Below, one piece after another: positions 1-6,457 of a stretch of 7,756 nt of DNA. Where the stretch lies: positions 1-7,756 of the forward strand of contig JADGOF010000092.1 of the NCBI GenBank assembly GCA_017883105.1, in the 5' to 3' direction. The position numbers and the translations under genes are program-made. The stretch is from Acidimicrobiales bacterium (lineage in GTDB: Bacteria; Actinomycetota; Acidimicrobiia; Acidimicrobiales; RAAP-2). Each line of letters begins with the position of its first letter. Positions within the stretch are counted from its first letter, which is position 1. The notes beneath the pieces were generated by a model. It had not been told where the DNA came from, made no database searches, and saw only the letters and a program-made list of their open reading frames with translations.

Positions 1-2796
1 GAGAGGAGCTCCGTCGAGGAAGGTGAACGGTCGTCCGGTGAGGATGCCATGGGAGAGCGGGGACGGCTCCGCCGATTCGACGAAATGCACGGCCACACGA
101 CCGGACTCCATGTCCTCGAGAAGTGTCACCAGACCGGCGGCGTCCAAAGGCTCGGTGAGGCAGTCTGCCACTGTCTGACGCACCAGCACATGGTCGGGTA
201 CGGGCACCGGCCCGGGTGGGGCGTTCTCCTGACAGGCGGCTAGCGCTGGCCAGGTGGCGGCCAGCAGGTCGTCGGCTTCCATCCGCTGCAGGTGGATTGG
301 TCGCCGCTGCCCGCTCCGCGAACGGGGGACCACCAGCGCCCGATTGAGATTCCAACGCCACCGGGCCGCCAGCATGGGGTGGGGGAGCACCGCCTGGATG
401 AGCACATCGGTGACAGTCCGACTCTGAAGCATGGCGGGCACCTGGGGCAGTGGGAAGCTGTGCTGGGGTCCGAGCGACAGGACGACGGTGTCGTCGTCGG
501 CCGCCGCTTGGAGCTCGAAGTCGAACGACACGCAGAAGCGTTTGCGGAGGGCCAGCCCGAGGGCCCGGTTGATGCGGCCCCCATAGGGGGCATGGATGAT
601 GAGCTGAGTGCCTTCGCTCTCGTCAAAGACCCGTTCGATGACGAGGCGGTCCCGGGTGGGGAGCGCCCCGAGCGCGGCCAGGCCGGCACCGAGGTAGGCC
701 ACCACCTGCTCGGCCACCTCTTCGGAGACTCCGGCGTTCGAGCGCACGATCCGCCTGGCTTCCTCTCCCTTGCCGCCGGCCAGCAGCGGCTCGAGTGCGG
801 CCCTCAGCGACCCCACTTCTTCGGAGAGCTCCGCAGTGCGAGCGGGCGCCTCACCCAGCCAGAAGGGAATGGTGGGGGGTAGGTCGCCGGCGTCAACCAC
901 CCGGACCGTGCCGGTCTCCACCTTCTTTACCCGCCACGAGTGGGTGCCCAGCAGGAAGATGTCGCCGGCCGTGGCCTCGACGGCGAAGTCCTCGTGCACC
1001 GACCCAACCGTGATGCCGTCGGGATCGAGCACCACGCGGTAGTCACCCGTGTCGGGGATGGCCCCGCCGCTGGTCAGTGCGGCCAACCGAGCGCCCCGTC
1101 GGGCCCGCAGACGACCGTTGACCGCATCGTGATGAAGGTGGGCACCCCGGCGCCCCCGTCCTGTCTGGATCCCCCACGAGACGAGGTCCACCACCTCGTC
1201 GAAGGTCTCCCTCGGGAGCTCGGCAAAGGGGGCAGCCTTCCGCACCAGGTCGTAGAGGGGTTCGACCTCCCACTCCTCGGCCGCTGCCACCTCGGCCACC
1301 AGTTGCTGGGCCAGAACGTCAAGGGGAGCCACTGGAGGATGCAACGCGTCGAGATGGCCGGCTCGGACCCCGGCCAACAGCGCTGTGCACTCGACCAGCT
1401 CGTCCCGGGTAAGGGGGTAGAGGCGCCCAGCCGGCGTCCCTTCGATCTGATGGTTGGCCCGGCCAACTCGTTGGAGAAAGGTCCCGATGGCCCGGGGCGA
1501 TCCGATCTGGCACACCAACTCCACCGGCCCCACGTCGATACCCAACTCGAGCGAGGCGGTGGCCACCAGCGCCCGCAGGTCACCTGCCCGCAGACGCTGC
1601 TCCACCAGGTGCCGGCGGGCGGCGGACAGGCTCCCGTGGTGGGCCGCCACCTGCAGCGCGGCGTCGATGGGATCGTCGGCTGGCCCGGTGGGCACCGTGG
1701 CGGCACTTTCCCCGGGGATGTCGCCGTCGCTGTCATCGGCCACCGACCCGAGGCGCGTGGCCAGTTGATGGGCCACCCGTTCGGCCATCTTCCGTGTGTT
1801 GACGAAGACGAGTGTGGTGCGGTGCTCGAGCACATGGTCGGCGATGCGGTCGAGCACATCGGAGAGCTGGGAGCCACTGGCAACCGATTCGAGCTCGCTT
1901 TCAGGGAGCTCGATGGACACATCGATCTCCCGCTTGTGGCCGCAGTCCACGATGGCCGTCGGGGCGCGGGAAGGGTCCGATCCCGACAGGAGGCGCGCGA
2001 CCACCTCGAGTGGGCGTTGGGTGGCCGACAGGCCGATGCGCTGGAGCTGGCCGCCGTGGTGGGTGACCAGGTGGTCGAGGCGCTCGAGTGAGAGGGCGAG
2101 ATGCGCACCCCGCTTATCGCGGGCCAGTGTGTGCACCTCGTCGACGATGACGGTATGGACCCCCCGCAACATCGCCCTCGACGACGGTGCAGTGAGGAGG
2201 AGATAGAGGGATTCGGGCGTGGTGACCAGAAGATCGGGAGGCGAACGTCGCATGGCCGCCCGTTCGGCGGCCGGGGTATCGCCTGTCCGCACCGCGACCG
2301 ATAGTGACGGTGCGGCAAGACCCAGTCGGGCCGCTTCCTCCTCGATGCCGGCGAGGGGAAGTTGCAGGTTCTCGTGGACATCGGCGGCCAGCGCCCGAAG
2401 GGGGGAGACGTAGACCACGCCGGGCCGCCCGGCGGAAGCATCCGACCGGATCGATTCACTTGCATGGGCGCCGTAGGCCGCGTCGATGGCCACCAGAAAC
2501 CCGGTGAGGGTCTTGCCGGTTCCGGTCGGCGAGGCGACCAGTACGTCCTCGCCGATGGCGATGTGTGGCCACGCGGCACGTTGTGGCTCGGTCGGCCCGT
2601 CCGGGAAGCGCCGGTGAAACCAACTGGCCACGGCGGGATGGAACGACCGGAGAATCGAGTCCGGGGGGAGCCTGGCGAGCGCAGACAGCGCGGCCAACCC
2701 CTCGAAGGAGGGTTGGAGCGGCCCGTGTCCGGGCCAGGCCGGACCGGGCGGCAGCACCTGGGCCCCGACCCTGGTCGAGGCGGACCTTGTCGTCAC
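1..2796 (-). CDS. lhr: ATP-dependent helicase Lhr, N-terminal part (runs off left edge)
   Basis: Superfamily 2 helicase of the Lhr type, a 3'-5' DNA/RNA-translocating ATPase linked to DNA repair. The frame is open without a stop for 932 codons from GTG 2796 to the window edge, so the C-terminus is missing; full-type Lhr proteins of actinobacteria are about 1500 residues. Visible motifs in order: Q-motif-like PTEPQ (68-72), Walker A ASPTGTGKT (88-96), TTPESLYLLL, the DEVH box (219-222), motif III SAT (257-259), VFVNTRK (330-336), HHGSLS (386-391), SLELGID, and LQRVGRAN (441-448) followed by GRLYPLTRDELVEC. After the RecA domains come an Lhr-core winged-helix/beta-barrel-like region (TGDYRVVLDP, GTHSWRVKKVE, APYGGRINRALGLALRKRF) and, near the edge, GRPFTFLDGAPL, typical of full-type Lhr. 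The start is uncertain: GTG 2796 abuts AGAGGG with no spacer and overlaps, as GTGA, the stop of a 13-codon ORF upstream. GTG at codon 14 is an alternative. It is divergent from the membrane-protein gene. Confidence 0.95.
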   Translation of the reverse strand, partial: MTTRSASTRVGAQVLPPGPAWPGHGPLQPSFEGLAALSALARLPPDSILRSFHPAVASWFHRRFPDGPTEPQRAAWPHIAIGEDVLVASPTGTGKTLTGFLVAIDAAYGAHASESIRSDASAGRPGVVYVSPLRALAADVHENLQLPLAGIEEEAARLGLAAPSLSVAVRTGDTPAAERAAMRRSPPDLLVTTPESLYLLLTAPSSRAMLRGVHTVIVDEVHTLARDKRGAHLALSLERLDHLVTHHGGQLQRIGLSATQRPLEVVARLLSGSDPSRAPTAIVDCGHKREIDVSIELPESELESVASGSQLSDVLDRIADHVLEHRTTLVFVNTRKMAERVAHQLATRLGSVADDSDGDIPGESAATVPTGPADDPIDAALQVAAHHGSLSAARRHLVEQRLRAGDLRALVATASLELGIDVGPVELVCQIGSPRAIGTFLQRVGRANHQIEGTPAGRLYPLTRDELVECTALLAGVRAGHLDALHPPVAPLDVLAQQLVAEVAAAEEWEVEPLYDLVRKAAPFAELPRETFDEVVDLVSWGIQTGRGRRGAHLHHDAVNGRLRARRGARLAALTSGGAIPDTGDYRVVLDPDGITVGSVHEDFAVEATAGDIFLLGTHSWRVKKVETGTVRVVDAGDLPPTIPFWLGEAPARTAELSEEVGSLRAALEPLLAGGKGEEARRIVRSNAGVSEEVAEQVVAYLGAGLAALGALPTRDRLVIERVFDESEGTQLIIHAPYGGRINRALGLALRKRFCVSFDFELQAAADDDTVVLSLGPQHSFPLPQVPAMLQSRTVTDVLIQAVLPHPMLAARWRWNLNRALVVPRSRSGQRRPIHLQRMEADDLLAATWPALAACQENAPPGPVPVPDHVLVRQTVADCLTEPLDAAGLVTLLEDMESGRVAVHFVESAEPSPLSHGILTGRPFTFLDGAPL

Positions 2797-3171
2797 CCCT
2801 CTATTCCACCAGATGGGTGTCTCTCGTCGAACATCGGGGCCTGACGAGGGCCGGCCCGGGGTTTGACGGCCCAGCGGGCTCGGGGCAGCCTCGTGGTCGT
2901 GGTGCCGGCAGGAGGGCGGCCGACGAACGGGTACAGCCGGAGTCGGCACGGCACGACGACCACACCGCCATCGCCCGCGAGCTTCTCGACGGCAGAGCCG
3001 GTCGCGAATGCGACTGCCGGTGACGGGTCCCTGTCTCGAACCGCGCCTATGAATCCTGAGATTCGCCGACCAACACCGTGCGGCCGGCCGCACGGTGTCA
3101 TCATGGGCGGGGCAAGGGAGTTGGCGGCCGCCCTCTTCGACGGCGCCGCATCGAGAACGGGACGTGTCGGC
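2797..3171. other. Divergent intergenic spacer between lhr and the GAP/Sap-type gene
   Basis: About 375 bases between two diverging genes. Several frames stay open across it, including an in-frame upstream extension of the membrane-protein gene, but none resembles a known protein and the low-complexity Pro/Thr/Arg composition looks like non-coding high-GC DNA. It should hold promoters for both genes. A TATGAA hexamer at 3048-3053 could be a -10 for the plus strand, but no convincing -35 sits at the right distance. A perfect 26-bp palindrome lies at 3073-3098. Confidence 0.6.
3073..3098. repeat. Perfect 26-bp palindrome upstream of the membrane-protein gene
   Basis: The half-site ACACCGTGCGGCC is followed immediately by its exact reverse complement, with no spacer and no mismatch, centred between 3085 and 3086. 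It lies 73 bases before the ATG at 3172. No T-run follows on either strand, so an intrinsic terminator is unlikely. A dimeric-repressor operator or a structured 5' leader are the obvious alternatives; which regulator would bind is unknown. Confidence 0.8.
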
Positions 3172-3849
3172 ATGGGTCAGGCCATCGGGGATCTGCTCCC
3201 GTTCGCACTCGGCGTGGCAATCAGCCCCATCCCCATCATCGCCATCATCGTGATGTTGCTGTCCTCCCGGGCCGGGGCCAACAGCGCCTCGTTCCTGATC
3301 GGTTGGATCGTCGGGGTCACTGGGGCCAGCGTCGCCCTGGTGGCCATCTCCGGCAGTCTCAGCCCCGGTTCGAACGGCTCCCCCTCGACGTCGTCGTCGG
3401 TCATCAAGCTGGTTGCCGGCCTCCTCCTCGTGATGCTCGCCCGACGGAACTTCCGCAAGCGCCCGAAGGAAGGCGAGGCCGCCGAGCTGCCGGGATGGTT
3501 GGCCGGTATCGATTCCTTCACGCCCCCCAAGGCGGCCGGGCTCGGGGTGCTGCTTTCCGCGGCGAACCCGAAGAACCTCCTGTTGATCGCCGGGGCCATG
3601 GTTGCGCTCTCCCAGTACCACCTGGCGGTGGGCGATGAGGCGATAGTGCTGGTGGTCTTCGTGCTAATTGCCGTCTCCACAGTGGTCGCGCCGGTGATCG
3701 TCTACCGGGCGGCCGGGGGCAAGGCCCACGACCTGCTCGGATCGATGAAGGCCTGGCTGGGTCAGAACAGCGCCACGGTGATGGGGGTCCTGCTGCTCGT
3801 CATCGGCATCATGCTGGTGGGCAAGGGCATTGGCGGCCTCTCCCAGTGA
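3172..3849 (+). CDS. GAP/Sap-family (sulfolipid-1-addressing protein-like) integral membrane protein
   Basis: A 225-residue polytopic membrane protein resembling the GAP/Sap (SfLAP) family, whose mycobacterial members help move glycopeptidolipids or sulfolipid-1 to the cell surface; the cargo here cannot be inferred. Hydrophobic segments lie roughly at residues 7-30, 38-60, 77-91, 122-146, 157-178 and 200-220, so about six membrane helices. The first contains GVAISPIPIIAIIVML, typical of the family start. The charged RRNFRKRPKEGE stretch (91-102) forms a cytoplasmic-looking loop, and SAANPKNLLL (129-138) carries the NPK signature also seen in LysE-like exporters. ATG 3172 was chosen because homologues begin with a similar MGQAIG segment and a GGGA Shine-Dalgarno-like site lies 9 bases upstream. 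The frame is open further upstream, with an ATG at 3103, but that extension is not membrane-like. The gene is apparently monocistronic and divergent from lhr. Confidence 0.85.
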   Translation: MGQAIGDLLPFALGVAISPIPIIAIIVMLLSSRAGANSASFLIGWIVGVTGASVALVAISGSLSPGSNGSPSTSSSVIKLVAGLLLVMLARRNFRKRPKEGEAAELPGWLAGIDSFTPPKAAGLGVLLSAANPKNLLLIAGAMVALSQYHLAVGDEAIVLVVFVLIAVSTVVAPVIVYRAAGGKAHDLLGSMKAWLGQNSATVMGVLLLVIGIMLVGKGIGGLSQ

Positions 3850-3898
3850 GCAATCGGTCAGCCCGTCGCCCGACCTCATCGTGACCAGGGTGTCGCTG

Positions 3899-3991
3899 AT
3901 GCTGATCGTGGCCCAGGTGGCCAACAAGTGGCGTCACGCCGCGGATGCCTGTGACAACGACCACCGGTTGATGGGGATGCTCGACCGCTGA
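3899..3991 (+). CDS. Possible 30-residue small protein after the GAP/Sap-type gene
   Basis: A short ORF of unknown function, starting at ATG 3899 with AGGG eight bases upstream and ending at TGA 3989-3991. An in-frame GTG at 3881 would make it 36 residues. The peptide begins hydrophobic (MLIVAQVANKW) and continues HAADACDNDHRLMGMLDR, so one amphipathic helix is plausible. Nearly all its codons end in G or C, as in the neighbouring genes, and it follows the membrane-protein stop by 49 bases on the same strand. That bias is the main support; with so short an ORF in GC-rich DNA, chance remains a serious alternative. Confidence 0.25.
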   Translation: MLIVAQVANKWRHAADACDNDHRLMGMLDR

Positions 3992-4013
3992 ACGGGGCCG
4001 GTGGACCTGGGGG

Positions 4014-4721
4014 TCAGGCGCCACCGAGTAGGGAACGGACGGCGGCATCGTCGATGTCGATGGCGGCCCTGATGGCCGCCAGGGCCGGCAATCGCGACCG
4101 CAACTTGGTCGCCGCGTGCGCTGCCATGTTCAACGACGCGAGCCCGGTTGCCGTGCTCCGGGCCACTCCCTCCAGGTCGGAGGCGTCCACCACAGAATCG
4201 AAGAATCCGGCGGCCATGGCTTCGTCAGGAGGGAAGATCTCGGCATTGTTCACCGCCCGACTGAAAAAGGGCGGAGCGAGACGCTGCCGGCAGATCTCAA
4301 TCGCCGTCTCCGGCATGGTCAGTCCGATCGCCACTTCGTTGGCACCGATTCGGTGCCGGCCGGCGACGCCGATGCGGAAGTCTCCCGACAACAACAGGAA
4401 CGCGCCCATGGCGAGGGCGTGTCCCGTGCACGCGATCACGATGGGGGTCGGAAACGAGAGCATCCGCTCGGCCAACGAGAAGCCGGCCTTGAGCATGTCG
4501 GGCGCGTCTGGATGGCCGGTGGTCAGCACGTTCAGATCGAACCCGGCGGAGAAGACGCCCGGCCGGCCGGTCATCACGACGACCGAAGAACCTTCCTCGG
4601 CACGGTCAAGCGCACCGTTGAGCTCCGAGAGCATCGCCAAGGACAGCGCGTTGACCTTGCCGTCGTCCATGGAAACGAATGCAAGCGAGTCATCTTGCTG
4701 GTAGGTGACGAGGGTGCCCAT
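4014..4721 (-). CDS. Enoyl-CoA hydratase/isomerase family (crotonase fold), EchA3-type
   Basis: A 235-residue crotonase-superfamily protein acting on acyl-CoA thioesters, presumably in fatty-acid degradation or remodelling. Motifs: MDDGKVNALS (18-27), the first oxyanion-hole strand FSAGFDL (57-63), CTGHALAMGAFLLL (98-111) with the second oxyanion-hole Gly106, then GDFRIG, ANEVAIGLTMP (127-137) and the C-terminal HAATKLRSR. These closely follow what I recall of Mycobacterium tuberculosis EchA3. Of the two catalytic glutamates of classic hydratases (rat Glu144 and Glu164), the first aligns with Phe108, while the second appears kept as Glu129. A single glutamate is the pattern of delta3,delta2-enoyl-CoA isomerases, so hydratase activity should not be assumed. 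ATG 4721 is preferred over upstream starts because GAAAGG lies about 6 bases before it and the homologous region begins there. It lies 245 bases beyond the PadR gene on the same strand. Confidence 0.9.
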   Translation of the reverse strand: MGTLVTYQQDDSLAFVSMDDGKVNALSLAMLSELNGALDRAEEGSSVVVMTGRPGVFSAGFDLNVLTTGHPDAPDMLKAGFSLAERMLSFPTPIVIACTGHALAMGAFLLLSGDFRIGVAGRHRIGANEVAIGLTMPETAIEICRQRLAPPFFSRAVNNAEIFPPDEAMAAGFFDSVVDASDLEGVARSTATGLASLNMAAHAATKLRSRLPALAAIRAAIDIDDAAVRSLLGGA

Positions 4722-4966
4722 TGCCAACCTTTCATCGGACGGCCGGTCTGGTCCGCCAGTGAGCGACATTGACCGCAGTGATCTTCTCACGCCCGTTCAC
4801 CGCTCTGGATGCGAGCCCGTCGGAGATGGAAGCGGTCGGACACGTCACTGAGAGCAACGCTCAGCGGGTGCGGCGATGCATCGACAGAGTCACGCTGACC
4901 GGTGATGCGACTGACGTCGTCCCCGTGCTGGTTGGCCCGGCCCAGCTGCCTTCTCCCCTCTGTCAA

Positions 4967-5335
4967 TCACGCAGTCCCCCAGTTGCCGGTCAACCGGCGC
5001 AGCCCCACCTCGGCCACATGACGCTGGGCGTCGAGGTGGGTTCGGAGGGCCGCTGCACCGGAAGCGGTGAGTTGATACGGACGGCGACGATCGTCACTCT
5101 CCAAGGCTTCGATGAGCCCCTGGTGCTCGAGGCGGCTCAGTGCCTCGTAGAGCGTGCCCGGTGCGAGTCGGATTCCGGCGAAGGCGTCGATGTCCTTAGT
5201 CAGGGCGTAGCCGTGCTTGGCCCCCCCGGCCAGGCTGGAGAGAATGAGGGTTGCCGGACCTGCGTAGCGACCGAAGGCGCCGAGAGTATGCCGCTGTCCG
5301 GGTGACGGGTCGTGGGTGCGACGGTCAGAACTCAT
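4967..5335 (-). CDS. PadR-family transcriptional regulator
   Basis: A 122-residue winged-helix DNA-binding protein of the PadR family, usually a dimeric repressor responding to small phenolic or lipophilic ligands. The core reads ATLILSSLAGGAKHGYALTK, then GIRLAPGTLYEALSRLEHQG (recognition-helix region with the family PGTLYxxLxRLExxGLI pattern), then DDRRRPYQLTASGAAALR (wing). The C-terminus is short, so it is a small PadR with little room for a separate ligand domain. ATG 5335 gives MSSDRRTHDPSPG before the fold. An in-frame GTG at 5356 has GGAG eight bases upstream and is a credible alternative, but it would overlap the proposed promoter region. It lies between the thioesterase and crotonase genes on the same strand, so either could be a target; autoregulation is suggested by the dyad in its promoter. 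Target and ligand are unknown. Confidence 0.9.
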   Translation of the reverse strand: MSSDRRTHDPSPGQRHTLGAFGRYAGPATLILSSLAGGAKHGYALTKDIDAFAGIRLAPGTLYEALSRLEHQGLIEALESDDRRRPYQLTASGAAALRTHLDAQRHVAEVGLRRLTGNWGTA

Positions 5336-5361
5336 GGTTTGTTGCCGGAGGGCATCCACGG

Positions 5362-5391
5362 AAACTACTCCGTATCCCGATATACCGTCAA
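5362..5391 (-). promoter_or_regulatory. Probable padR promoter with operator-like dyad
   Basis: On the minus strand a TTGACG -35 (5391-5386) is followed after 18 bases by TAGTTT (5367-5362), a TANNNT-type -10. The spacer contains GTAT-N6-ATAC (5385-5372), an interrupted dyad placed where a bound repressor would block RNA polymerase. Transcription would start about 20 bases before ATG 5335. The position relative to a PadR gene suggests autoregulation, which is inference. Confidence 0.5.
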
Positions 5392-5405
5392 GCAGTACAA
5401 CGGGC

Positions 5406-5443
5406 AACAAACCTTCCTGGCCTGGTCGATCAGGCCAGGAAGG
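5406..5443 (-). terminator. Intrinsic terminator of the thioesterase gene, overlapping its stop codon
   Basis: A perfect 13-bp stem (5431-5443 pairing with 5412-5424) with a 6-base loop is followed on the minus strand by TTTGTT. The stem is GC-rich and the T-run occurs only in the minus orientation, so it terminates leftward transcription. The first arm encodes the last residues of the thioesterase, and the TGA stop (5432-5430) straddles the start of the loop. It separates the thioesterase transcript from the PadR gene. Confidence 0.75.
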
Positions 5444-6292
5444 AGAAGAGGAACAGTTGGGTGGCGTAGGCGACCAGGCGCGGCATGCCGGCTCCGTCCT
5501 CCCCGCAATCCCAGAGGGCCATGTCCGCCGACGCGTAGCCGTCACCGGCATGGCGGGCGCGGTTGTGGGCCAGCGGCCAAGGGGAACGGCACACATCGAG
5601 AAGGTGCACGGTGAGATCGACACTGGGCGCGAACCACATGCGGTCCTGAGGGCCGATCTTCTCGCCTACTGCCCCTGGCATGGTGTCGGCCAGCACCACT
5701 AGCGCCAAGGGGTCGATGGTTCCATTGGCGAAGAAGGGCGGTGGTCGAACCGGTACATGGCTCGTTCCGCCCGGTCGGGGACGTACTCTTCCCACGGTGC
5801 ATGACCCAGCGCCGTCCGACCCTCGACCTGTTCGGTCCAAAAGGGCATCGGCTCGAATTGGAGAGTCCCGTCGGGCAGGGGATCGCGGAACGACCTGCAG
5901 TCGTCGGGAGTGGGCACACCGACGGGCGGCCGCAGATCGGTGAAGTTGAACCCTGAGCGGGTTCTCCCGAAGATGCCGGTGGTCAGGTGTCCCCGGGGGG
6001 ATCCGGGATTGGCTACCTCGGCCCGCAGATGGGACATCGATCGCCCCCGTCGGAGCAGTTCGACGTCTATGGACACCGGCCCGTGGGCCACCTGGCCCAC
6101 AAAGGCGGTGTGCAACGAGCGGATCGTCTGGCCGGAGTCGTCCAGGTGGTCCGTCATGGCCCGGAGGGCTAGGGCGCTGACGATCCCGCCCTGGGGCAGC
6201 GGTCGCAGATTCCACGTCTCATCGATTGTCGCTTCGTACCGCCCCGGTCTGACGGGCGTCACCGCAGTTGTGGTGAAGAAAGGGTTGGTCAC
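5430..6292 (-). pseudogene. TesB-like acyl-CoA thioesterase (double hotdog), frame broken by one base
   Basis: Two overlapping minus-strand frames together make one thioesterase of about 287 residues, the usual size for this family, which hydrolyses acyl-CoA to free acid and CoA. The first frame, from GTG 6292, carries the N-terminal hotdog: NLRPLPQGGIVSALALRAM, then LHTAFVGQVAHGPVSIDVEL, to YRFDHRP near residue 186; it then runs out of homology and stops at 5699. The second frame resumes with FFANGTIDPLALVVLADTMP and continues through FAPSVDLTVHLLD and GYASADMALWD to YATQLFLF, stopping at 5430. Asp in LADT, Thr in DLTVH and Gln in ATQ match the Asp-Thr-Gln catalytic set of TesB-type enzymes, and all lie after the break. 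A -1 shift, or one missing C in the CCC run (GGG at 5736-5738 on the plus strand), restores a continuous protein. The cause could be a real mutation or a sequencing error. GTG 6292 is the first usable start; an in-frame stop lies close upstream. Confidence 0.85.
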
Positions 6293-6300
6293 GGGTCGTG

Positions 6301-6329
6301 ATGCTCATCGCCCGCAGTCGGGGTGTCAA
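6301..6329 (-). promoter_or_regulatory. Possible thioesterase promoter
   Basis: On the minus strand a consensus TTGACA -35 (6329-6324) is followed after 17 bases by GAGCAT (6306-6301), a weak -10 keeping only A at position 2, A at 5 and T at 6. The start codon GTG 6292 lies 8 bases beyond the -10, so the transcript would be leaderless or nearly so, which is common in actinobacteria and would explain the lack of a Shine-Dalgarno site. Confidence 0.4.
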
Positions 6330-6403
6330 TCGACGCCGAATTCGCATCCCGGAACCTCATGGCTCGTAGGGGCGGGTGGAGTATCGTCCGAGAGGTGATC
6401 ACA

Positions 6404-6457
6404 ATGCGCAGGTGTCCCGGTCGGAACCGCGGTCCGACCCCCGGGTGGTCACGATGA
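6404..6457 (+). CDS. Possible 17-residue leader peptide overlapping the parA start
   Basis: ATG 6404 is preceded by AGAGG with an 8-base spacer, a better ribosome binding site than the one before parA. The ORF encodes MRRCPGRNRGPTPGWSR, and its TGA (6455-6457) overlaps the parA ATG as ATGA, the classic translational-coupling arrangement. The peptide is Arg/Pro/Gly-rich and resembles nothing I know. No attenuator hairpin is evident. A TATCGT hexamer at 6382-6387 could be the -10 of the shared promoter. The alternative is a chance ORF within the 5' leader. Confidence 0.3.
   Translation: MRRCPGRNRGPTPGWSR

Noticed and set aside
940..2091. A 383-codon open frame on the plus strand, with other long plus-strand frames at 292-882 and 2362-2844
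   Set aside because: These are antisense to the Lhr coding frame, lack recognisable domains, and are expected in GC-rich coding DNA.
1074..2579. A 501-codon open frame on the minus strand
   Set aside because: It is an out-of-phase shadow of lhr. The product is an Arg/Pro/Ser-rich nonsense sequence, whereas the adjacent frame shows all helicase motifs without a stop.
2863..3171. N-terminal extension of the GAP/Sap-type membrane protein by 103 codons
   Set aside because: The extension is low-complexity, crosses the 26-bp palindrome and precedes the typical family start at residue Met-Gly-Gln-Ala; ATG 3172 has a plausible ribosome binding site.
4722..4966. Possible terminator or small gene between padR and the crotonase gene
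   Set aside because: Only short imperfect dyads (such as CTGAG/CTCAG near 4850-4866) without T-runs are visible, and no ORF has coding support.
4769..5305. A 178-codon plus-strand frame starting TTG at 4769
   Set aside because: Its second half is antisense to the PadR gene, and I recognise no family; the first 60 codons have only moderate codon bias.
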